Positions 6,766 to 9,190 of a stretch of DNA of 9,190 bases are shown here, one piece after another (the stretch's first letter is position 1; each line of letters starts with the position of its first letter). Location of the stretch: the NCBI GenBank assembly GCA_002698045.1, contig NZUR01000046.1:12029-21218 (forward strand). Direction: 5' to 3'. Made by a program: the position numbers and the translations under genes. The DNA comes from Thiotrichales bacterium (GTDB lineage: Bacteria; Pseudomonadota; Gammaproteobacteria; PS1; Pseudothioglobaceae). The notes under the pieces were generated by a model, which saw only the letters and a list, made by a program, of their open reading frames with translations, ran no database searches and was not told the DNA's origin.

Positions 6766-7583
6766 GATCAATTCTAATTACTGGATGTTCCAGTGGGATA
6801 GGTCTTTGCCTTGCAAATGGTCTCCGTTCAAAGGGATATCGGGTTTTTGCTAGCGCAAGAAAGATGGATGACGTATTAAAACTTAAGGAATTAGGATTTG
6901 AAACTTTATTGTTAGATTTATCCTCTTCAGGCTCTGTAAATGCCGCTATTAATGAACTTTACAAGAAGACTGAATCACTTTATGCGTTAATTAATAACGG
7001 CGCTTATGGGCAAGTTGGCGCTCTTGAAGATATTTCAAGAAATTCCCTAGAAAAACAATTTCAAGCAAATGTCTTTGGTTGGCATGAACTTACAAATTTA
7101 GTTTTACCTAGAATGAGGGAATTAAATGTAGGTAGGATTATATATATAAGCTCAGTATTAGGCTTCGTTGCAATGCCTTTAAGAGGGCCTTATGTGTCCT
7201 CAAAGTTTGCCATTGAAGGGTTGGTTAATACTTTGAGGCTTGAATTAAAAAATACCAGCATAAAATTTTCAGTCATTCAGCCAGGGCCAATCGAATCCAA
7301 ATTTAGAAAAAACGCATTTTTAGCTTTTAAAGAAAACGTCGATATCTCTAATAGTAATTATCAGGAGAATTATAAAGTAATGATTGAAAGATTAAACTCT
7401 GACGAAAATGTTCAATTCACATTACAACCTGAAGCTGTATTAAAGTGTGCAATTCATGCTTTAGACTCCAAAAAACCTAAGAATTATTATCGAGTAACCT
7501 TTCCTACAAAATTATTTGGATTTTTAGGTAGAATATTACCTAGCTCGTGGATGGATAATATTTTAAGTAAAGCAGGTAGCTGA
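6744..7583 (+). CDS. Short-chain dehydrogenase/reductase, YbbO-like
   Basis: Classical SDR of 279 aa, a likely cytoplasmic NAD(P)-dependent carbonyl reductase. Motifs in order: cofactor glycine motif TGCSSGIG (13-20); Arg39 after strand 2, which favours NADP(H); Asp58; the NNGAYG variant of NNAG (84-89); the structural Asn109; Ser137 in ISSVLG; and the catalytic Tyr150-x3-Lys154 in YVSSK, followed by QPGPIESKF (179-187). The TGCSSGIG start, the RGPYVSSKFAIEG region and the C-terminal LPSSWMDNIL resemble E. coli YbbO, reported as an NADP-dependent aldehyde reductase; the substrate here is unknown. Translation begins at TTG 6744, inside the last codons of pcnB, with a strong Shine-Dalgarno sequence. 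xseB follows after 11 nt. Confidence 0.85.
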   Translation: MDDSSKIRSILITGCSSGIGLCLANGLRSKGYRVFASARKMDDVLKLKELGFETLLLDLSSSGSVNAAINELYKKTESLYALINNGAYGQVGALEDISRNSLEKQFQANVFGWHELTNLVLPRMRELNVGRIIYISSVLGFVAMPLRGPYVSSKFAIEGLVNTLRLELKNTSIKFSVIQPGPIESKFRKNAFLAFKENVDISNSNYQENYKVMIERLNSDENVQFTLQPEAVLKCAIHALDSKKPKNYYRVTFPTKLFGFLGRILPSSWMDNILSKAGS

Positions 7584-7594
7584 GGTAAAAACCT
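7582..7594 (+). promoter_or_regulatory. xseB ribosome-binding site within a tiny inverted repeat
   Basis: GAGGT (7582-7586) overlaps the SDR stop codon and ends 8 nt before the xseB ATG. AGGT (7583-7586) and ACCT (7591-7594) are complementary around AAAA, so the Shine-Dalgarno could sit in a 4-bp hairpin ending at the start codon. The hairpin is marginal in stability; the ribosome site itself is good. Confidence 0.5.
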
Positions 7595-7819
7595 ATGACA
7601 GATAAGTTTAATTTTAATAAGGGTTTAGATGAGCTTGAAGTAATTATCAATAAGATGGAGTCGGGTGACATAAGCTTAGAAGATTCACTTAAGTATTTTG
7701 AGAAAGGCGTAAAGATTCATAGGCAGTGTCATACTGCTTTAAAGGATGCAGAACAGCGCATCAATATTCTAAGTGAAGAAGACAATTACAATGAAGAAAA
7801 GCCCTTTGGAGATTCTTGA
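7595..7819 (+). CDS. xseB: Exodeoxyribonuclease VII small subunit
   Basis: Small subunit of exonuclease VII, several copies of which bind one XseA catalytic subunit; the complex degrades single-stranded DNA to oligonucleotides. The 74 aa (E. coli has 80) form the expected two-helix hairpin: FNKGLDELEVIINKMESGDI (7-26) and SLEDSLKYFEKGVKIHRQC (27-45), then ALKDAEQRINILSE (48-61). The signature L..IV..ME.G...LE.SL..FE.G......C...L..AE..I is complete. The acidic tail (residues 62-74) is mostly encoded in the region overlapping ispA. xseB before ispA is the conserved proteobacterial order; xseA is not in the window. Confidence 0.95.
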   Translation: MTDKFNFNKGLDELEVIINKMESGDISLEDSLKYFEKGVKIHRQCHTALKDAEQRINILSEEDNYNEEKPFGDS

Positions 7820-8684
7820 CGTTTATCGAGAGCGCGTTAACTCTCGACTAGAATATTATCTTGCCTCAATTTGCTCTGATGGATCTTATCAGAGTGAACT
7901 TAAAGGTGTTATGAGTTACAGTGTTTTGGCAGGTGGGAAGCGTTTTAGACCTATATTGACATACACAGTTGCTGATATGTATGGCGTTGATATTTCAAAA
8001 GTTGATTCAAGTGCATGCGCTATAGAATTAATTCATATTTATTCTTTGATTCATGATGATTTGCCTGCGATGGACGATGATGATATGAGGCATAATCAAC
8101 CTTCTTGTCATAAAAAATTTGGAGAAGCTCAAGCAATCCTGGCGGGCGATGGGTTGCAAGTCTTAGCTTTTGAAGTTATTTCAAGTGATGAATTAATTAG
8201 TCATAGTATTAGAGTTGATTTATTAAAATTATTAGCAGTTTCTGCATATAACATGGCAGATGGCCAATCTATTGACCTTTCTGTAGTATCGAAAGAAGTC
8301 GATATTGCATTATTGAATCAAATACACCAAAAGAAAACTGCTTCGTTGATAAATTGCGCTGTTAAATTTGGAGCACTTTTAAATCCCAATATTAGTTCAA
8401 AAGATTTAGATATTTTGGATTCATATTCAAATCATATTGGCTTAGCTTATCAGGTCCAAGATGATGTATTAGATATAACGAGCACTGAAGAAGTTTTAGG
8501 AAAACGCCAAAATTCCGACCTAAATAAAGCAAAGCCGACTTATCCTACTCTTTTGGGGGTTGATGAGTCTATTAAAGTGTATAAAAATCTTTATAAAGAG
8601 GCTCTCGAAGTAATAACCAGTCTTAGTATTAAAAACCATCCTTTAAGAGAGTTGACTGAGAAATTGATGGGACGCTCTTTCTAA
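7791..8684 (+). CDS. ispA: Short-chain (E)-prenyl diphosphate synthase, probably farnesyl diphosphate synthase
   Basis: Condenses isopentenyl diphosphate with DMAPP and geranyl diphosphate to make farnesyl diphosphate, the precursor of undecaprenyl and quinone side chains. Counting from ATG 7791 (297 aa; E. coli IspA 299): GGKRFRP (48-54) binds IPP; the first aspartate-rich motif is DDLPAMD (89-95), with the two-residue insert usual in bacterial type II FPP synthases; GDGLQ (119-123); KT (182-183); and the second Asp-rich motif QVQDDVLD (221-228). The common GGQ before helix G is DGQ (158-160). GTG 7773 would add six residues; I prefer ATG 7791 because GAAGAAG (7775-7781) lies at usable spacing and the length fits. 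The gene overlaps xseB by 29 bp. dxs, which follows ispA in E. coli, is absent. Product chain length is inferred. Confidence 0.93.
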   Translation: MKKSPLEILDVYRERVNSRLEYYLASICSDGSYQSELKGVMSYSVLAGGKRFRPILTYTVADMYGVDISKVDSSACAIELIHIYSLIHDDLPAMDDDDMRHNQPSCHKKFGEAQAILAGDGLQVLAFEVISSDELISHSIRVDLLKLLAVSAYNMADGQSIDLSVVSKEVDIALLNQIHQKKTASLINCAVKFGALLNPNISSKDLDILDSYSNHIGLAYQVQDDVLDITSTEEVLGKRQNSDLNKAKPTYPTLLGVDESIKVYKNLYKEALEVITSLSIKNHPLRELTEKLMGRSF

Positions 8685-8687
8685 GGT

Positions 8688-9190
8688 TTAATATTCAACT
8701 AGAACGCTTCCCCAGCTAAATCCACCACCAATGCCTTCGAAAAGAAGCGAATCTCCTTTTTTTATTCGTCCATCACGAACTGCAACGTCAAGAGCTAGCG
8801 GAATTGATGCTGCAGATGTATTTCCATGTTTATCTAATGTCAATATTACTTTACTCATTGGTAAATTAATTCTTTTTGCAACAGCACTGATAATTCGAAT
8901 ATTGGCTTGATGGGGGACCATCCAGGTGAGGTCATCAGAGGTCATGTTGCAACCATTTAGAGTTTCTTCTGCAAGATCCGAAAGTCTTTTAACTGCAATT
9001 TTATAAACTTCATTTCCAGTCATCTCTATAGTACCTAATTCATTGATTCTATTATTATTGACGTGAAGTGATGACATATAACTACCATCACTATAAAGTT
9101 TTGAATGCTTTATTCCTGTAGAGTTATCAGAGCTAACTACAACTGCACCAGCTCCATCACCAAATATAATTGCAGTAGAACGATCATTCC
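8688..9190 (-). CDS. fabH: Beta-ketoacyl-ACP synthase III (KAS III), C-terminal part, N-terminus beyond the window
   Basis: Starts type II fatty-acid synthesis by condensing acetyl-CoA with malonyl-ACP. The minus-strand frame stays open to the window edge, so the ATG at 9077 is internal. 166 complete residues are visible, matching about the second half of the ~317-aa E. coli FabH. Visible hallmarks: NDRSTAIIFGDGAGAVVV at the edge (9135-9188), DGSY (9078-9089), MTGNEVYK, the catalytic His in MVPHQANIRIIS, the catalytic Asn in KHGNTSAASIP, and the C-terminal glycine-rich GGGFSWGSVLVEY. The catalytic Cys (Cys112 in E. coli) is outside. It converges on ispA with 3 bp between the stops. The usual plsX-fabH-fabD context cannot be checked, so it could be a second KAS III paralogue. 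Confidence 0.93.
   Translation of the reverse strand, partial: NDRSTAIIFGDGAGAVVVSSDNSTGIKHSKLYSDGSYMSSLHVNNNRINELGTIEMTGNEVYKIAVKRLSDLAEETLNGCNMTSDDLTWMVPHQANIRIISAVAKRINLPMSKVILTLDKHGNTSAASIPLALDVAVRDGRIKKGDSLLFEGIGGGFSWGSVLVEY

Noticed and set aside
7773..7790. GTG at 7773 as the ispA start
   Set aside because: It lengthens the overlap with xseB to 47 bp and has no ribosome site; ATG 7791 gives the normal family length.
8688..9077. Treating the minus-strand frame from ATG 9077 as a complete small gene
   Set aside because: The frame continues to the window edge and encodes the conserved FabH FGDGAGA region upstream of that Met, so it is an internal codon.
1..9190. Defence system, mobile element, CRISPR array or new multi-gene system
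   Set aside because: All recognised genes but the permease and SDR are core housekeeping; I saw no transposase, integrase, long inverted repeats, spaced repeats or unknown ORF cluster.

Overview
The window is an AT-rich stretch (G+C about one third, by eye) of densely packed, single-copy-type housekeeping genes. Almost all are on the + strand, with intergenic gaps from overlaps up to about 120 bp. Thioredoxin, Rho, GluRS, poly(A) polymerase and FabH all read most like gammaproteobacterial proteins; thioredoxin and Rho align almost without gaps to the E. coli proteins as I remember them. The low G+C, short spacers, overlapping genes and compact proteins suggest a streamlined, probably marine gammaproteobacterium, for example SAR86-like. 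The lineage is inference; I could not run a search.

Layout. 1-1236: the 3' part of gltX (glutamyl-tRNA synthetase), cut at the left edge. 1270-2211: an AEC-family permease. 2212-2330: spacer with a weak hairpin, an A/T tract and an extended -10 promoter in front of trxA (2331-2657). 2658-2779: a leader for rho whose first 82 nt contain no G, followed by rho (2780-4042). From rho the genes run closely spaced on the same strand: lptF (4075-5250), queF (5243-5629), pcnB (5626-6765), a YbbO-like short-chain dehydrogenase (6744-7583), xseB (7595-7819) and ispA (7791-8684). Four of these junctions overlap. At 8684/8688 the plus-strand block meets a convergent, right-truncated fabH with only 3 bp between the stop codons. 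No gene-free stretch exceeds about 122 bp, and I see no tRNA, rRNA, CRISPR, transposon or phage signature.

The genes do not form one pathway. They cover tRNA charging (gltX), redox (trxA), transcription termination (rho), LPS export (lptF), queuosine synthesis (queF), RNA 3' polyadenylation (pcnB), exonuclease VII (xseB), isoprenoid chain elongation (ispA) and fatty-acid initiation (fabH). The arrangement is a co-directional block in which several genes lack their usual E. coli neighbours: lptF has no lptG, pcnB no folK, and ispA no dxs.

I do not see an undescribed biological system here. The most interesting signal is regulatory: the G-free, C-containing, repeat-bearing leader directly upstream of rho, which has the composition expected of a Rho-utilisation (rut) site and suggests autoregulation. 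Secondary points are the orphan lptF, an altered zinc-ligand position in GluRS, the single-domain QueF, a poly(A) polymerase without its basic tail, and the lack of Shine-Dalgarno sequences before trxA and rho.
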